34,595 bases of DNA from Tissierella sp. Its GTDB lineage: Bacteria > Bacillota > Clostridia > Tissierellales > Tissierellaceae. Positions 32,410-34,595 of this stretch are shown one piece after another (position 1 is the stretch's first letter; each line of letters opens with the position of its first letter). Location of the stretch: positions 1 to 34,595 of the forward strand of contig NZ_JARIEF010000050.1 of assembly GCF_029266915.1 (NCBI RefSeq), written 5' to 3'. The notes below the pieces were generated by a model. It was not told the origin of the DNA, made no database searches, and saw nothing but the letters and a program-made list of their open reading frames with translations. A program made the position numbers and the translations under genes.

Positions 32410-33048
32410 ATGATTAAGGATAAAAGAAAAGAAAAACAAGATCTTATAATAGAAAAAGCCAGAGAGGTATTTCTAGAAAAAGGATTTTTTAATACTGTTA
32501 TGGATGATATAGCCCAAAGAGTGGGCTTAACTAGAAGAAGTTTATATAGATATTTTCAAACAAAAGAAGAACTTGCTTACGAAACTACCATAGAGCTTTT
32601 AGATGAATGGAATAGCTATCAAAATGATATTTTTTTAAAATTAGAAGGAGAAGGTATTAGGAGGTTAAAATCATTTTTGGATGATTTAATCGATTATATG
32701 GAAAAAAGAATAGACGTTATGATGTATTTAGGGGAGTTTGATTTTTACTTTAAGGATGATGGGCTTATAAAACCAAGCAGCAAAAGTATAGTAAAGTTTG
32801 ATGAAATTATACTTAAGTCAGATCACTTACTTAGTGAAATTATTAAATTAGGAAAGAAAGATGGCTCTATAAGAGAGGACTTAGATGTAGATTTAACTGT
32901 TGCTACTATATCAAATGTACTTTGGAGTTTTGGTCAGAGAATTGCTATAAGAAGCAAGAGCATAAAAAAAGAATCAGGATTTAGTGGGATAGATTTAATC
33001 TATAACCAGGTAGATATTTATATTTTAGCTATAGAGGAGGTTAAATAA
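32410..33048 (+). CDS. TetR/AcrR family transcriptional regulator
   Basis: A 212-residue repressor. The N-terminal TetR domain (about residues 8-55) shows IIEKAREVFLEKGFFNTVMD, then DIAQRVGLTRRSLYRYFQTKEEL, the classic helix-turn-helix. The C-terminal ligand-binding domain is helical and unlike named families. Two near-identical palindromes flank its promoter, so it very likely represses its own operon. The next genes encode a GH1 beta-glycosidase and a sugar symporter, so the inducer may be a beta-glucoside or a breakdown product. GGAGGGG precedes the ATG by 4 bases. Confidence 0.93.
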   Translation: MIKDKRKEKQDLIIEKAREVFLEKGFFNTVMDDIAQRVGLTRRSLYRYFQTKEELAYETTIELLDEWNSYQNDIFLKLEGEGIRRLKSFLDDLIDYMEKRIDVMMYLGEFDFYFKDDGLIKPSSKSIVKFDEIILKSDHLLSEIIKLGKKDGSIREDLDVDLTVATISNVLWSFGQRIAIRSKSIKKESGFSGIDLIYNQVDIYILAIEEVK

Positions 33049-33049
33049 A

Positions 33050-34360
33050 ATGAAACCTATAACCCTGCCTAAAGAATTTCTTCTTGGAAGTGCTACAGCT
33101 GCTACACAGATCGAAGGAGGGGATAAGAATAGTAATTGGTATCATTGGTCACTTAAGGGAAAAATTGCCAATAATGAGAGTTCTATAATAGCAGCTGATC
33201 ATTATAATAGAGTAGAAGAAGATATAGCTCTTATGAAGGACATTCATCAAGAAATCTATCGAATGAGTATTGAATGGAGCCGTATAGAGCCCGAAGAAGG
33301 AAAATGGTCTCAGGAGGGAATCAGACATTACCAAGAAGAAATAAAGGCTTTAATAAGAGCTGGCATAAAGCCACTTATAACACTCCATCATTTTTCACAT
33401 CCACAGTGGTTTGAAGAGATAGGTCAATGGACCAACAGCGATAGTGTAGGGTATTTCTTAAGATTTACTGAAAAAGTAATTGAATCTATAGGTAGAGATG
33501 TAAATGAATACTGCACTATAAATGAACCCAATGTTTTTGTAACAGATACATTTATGGATGGTAAATACCCTCCTGGAAAAAGGGATGATATTATCTCTTA
33601 TTTTAAAGCATCAAAAAATATGATCCTGGCACATTTGAAAACCTATAGATTAATTCATCAGATGAGAGAATCTATGGGATATAAAGACACAATGGTTGGT
33701 ATTGCTATACATTTGGCATATTTTGAAGTAAGTGAAGAAAAAATGTTAACTAAATTGAGCAAAAAGCTTATGGATTACTCTTTTCATCAAATGTTTTTAA
33801 ATGGAATGATAGATGGGCATCTTAAGTTTCCTATAGGCAGCTCCTACCCACTGGGAAAAGGAGTCTATTGTGACTTTTTGGGAGTAAACTACTATTCAAG
33901 GCATCTAATTCATTCTTCAAACAATCCAGCCATGCTCTTTGGGGAGGTAAGAGTTGAAGAAGGACTTTCGGAAGAAAAGTTAAATGACTTGGGCTGGGAA
34001 ATCTACCCGGAGGGTCTATATAAAGTGGTTAAAGAAGTTTATAATCTTTATAAGCTTCCCATATATATTACAGAAAATGGTATACCCGATGCAAAAGATT
34101 CTAAAAGAGCAAGGTTTATTTATGACCATATACTGGAAATTGATAAACTTATCCAAGAGGGAGTAGATGTAAGAAGATATTACCATTGGTCACTCTTAGA
34201 TAATTTGGAATGGAATGACGGATTTACTCCAAGGTTTGGGCTAATAGAAGTAGATTATAAAACTCAGGAGAGAACAATCAGAAACAGCGGATATTTTTTT
34301 GGAGAACTATGCAGGAGGAAAGAAATAACCCAGGAGATGATAGCAAAATATATAGAGTAA
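33050..34360 (+). CDS. Glycoside hydrolase family 1 beta-glycosidase
   Basis: A 436-residue retaining beta-glycosidase. The acid/base glutamate is in TINEPNV (Glu at about residue 159) and the nucleophile in ITENG (Glu at about 342). Glycone-binding signatures are ATQIEGG near the N-terminus and LDNLEWNDGF near the C-terminus. The Glu-Trp there favours unphosphorylated substrates such as beta-glucosides or beta-galactosides; 6-phospho-beta-glucosidases have a different sequence at that place. There is no signal peptide, so it acts in the cytosol. GGAGG lies in the end of tetR, and the start follows its stop by 1 base. The symporter gene follows. Confidence 0.92.
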   Translation: MKPITLPKEFLLGSATAATQIEGGDKNSNWYHWSLKGKIANNESSIIAADHYNRVEEDIALMKDIHQEIYRMSIEWSRIEPEEGKWSQEGIRHYQEEIKALIRAGIKPLITLHHFSHPQWFEEIGQWTNSDSVGYFLRFTEKVIESIGRDVNEYCTINEPNVFVTDTFMDGKYPPGKRDDIISYFKASKNMILAHLKTYRLIHQMRESMGYKDTMVGIAIHLAYFEVSEEKMLTKLSKKLMDYSFHQMFLNGMIDGHLKFPIGSSYPLGKGVYCDFLGVNYYSRHLIHSSNNPAMLFGEVRVEEGLSEEKLNDLGWEIYPEGLYKVVKEVYNLYKLPIYITENGIPDAKDSKRARFIYDHILEIDKLIQEGVDVRRYYHWSLLDNLEWNDGFTPRFGLIEVDYKTQERTIRNSGYFFGELCRRKEITQEMIAKYIE

Positions 34361-34414
34361 TAATTGTATTAGATTTGATAGTTAATTGATAAAATATCTC
34401 AAGGAGGAAGCCTT

Positions 34415-34595
34415 ATGAATACAATTTCCAAGAGAAACAAATGGAGCTATAGCATAGGCTCAATTGGAAGAGACATGGTTTTTATCTTGGTATCCATGTT
34501 TATTCTGCCCTATATCCAATATACTATGAATCTTACTGTTGCTCAGTTTTCCGCTGTATCAGCAATTATGATATTTGCAAGAATATGGGATGCAG
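34415..34595 (+). CDS. GPH (MelB-type) sugar:cation symporter, 3' partial
   Basis: The first 60 residues of a membrane protein cut by the window end. The start MNTISKRNKWSYSIGSIGRD followed by the helix MVFILVSMFILPYI and the conserved ARIWDA matches glycoside-pentoside-hexuronide symporters, which import sugars or glycosides with sodium or protons. AAGGAGG is about 8 bases before the ATG. Placed after a non-phospho GH1 enzyme, it probably supplies that enzyme with intact beta-glycosides. Confidence 0.8.
   Translation, partial: MNTISKRNKWSYSIGSIGRDMVFILVSMFILPYIQYTMNLTVAQFSAVSAIMIFARIWDA

Overview
The window is about 34.6 kb of AT-rich DNA, densely coding and mostly on the + strand. Strong GGAGG-type ribosome binding sites, frequent TTG and GTG starts, ferredoxin-rich proteins, a probable spore-cortex amidase (CwlD-like) and a likely selenoprotein point to an anaerobic, probably spore-forming low-GC Firmicute (Clostridia/Tissierellia type). 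This placement is inferred from gene content only. I see no phage, insertion sequence, CRISPR array, rRNA or tRNA.

Layout. 1-4534: the 3' end of a LOR/SDH (TIGR00300, ornithine cyclodeaminase-like) gene, then a heterodimeric ABC exporter with one degenerate ATP site. 4692-8245: class III fructose-1,6-bisphosphatase, a CwlD-like amidase and a CPBP membrane protease. 8249-10516 (minus): a class V aminotransferase behind a DUF362 ferredoxin protein. 10673-16372: MATE exporter, SOUL haem-binding protein, DUF937 protein, nucleoside diphosphate kinase and a stand-alone UvrA paralogue. 16463-18749: a MetNIQ-like importer. 18839-21489: cobU-cobS-cobC followed by a TIM-barrel protein that fits the cobamide-remodelling enzyme CbiR. 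21685-24944: a one-promoter operon of a DUF5320 protein, a DUF134 regulator, two NifX/NifB-like proteins and two MinD-type ATPases carrying 2[4Fe-4S] ferredoxin insertions. 25069-26790: a deaminase and an AcoX/NAD-kinase-like protein behind a perfect 16-bp palindrome. 26791-28999 (minus): a small thioredoxin-like gene with an in-frame TGA that reads well as selenocysteine, and an ABC-F gene behind a leader terminator. 29295-32268: an unknown 157-aa protein and two tandem paralogous amidohydrolases. 32347-34595: a TetR regulator with two near-identical operators, a GH1 beta-glycosidase and the start of a GPH-family sugar symporter.

How the genes work together. The cob genes lack CobD/CbiB and CobT, so they suit salvage or remodelling of imported corrinoids rather than de novo synthesis. 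The MinD-ferredoxin/NifX operon resembles the orange-protein (ORP) clusters of sulfate reducers in its parts, and probably handles a metal-sulfur cofactor. The right-hand end looks like a self-regulated beta-glucoside uptake and hydrolysis locus.

The observations most worth following are the hidden selenoprotein at 26791-27033 with its SECIS-like hairpin, the MinD-ferredoxin/NifX/DUF134 operon with paired ACATATG boxes, the CbiR-like gene in the cob operon, and the attenuator in front of the ABC-F gene.
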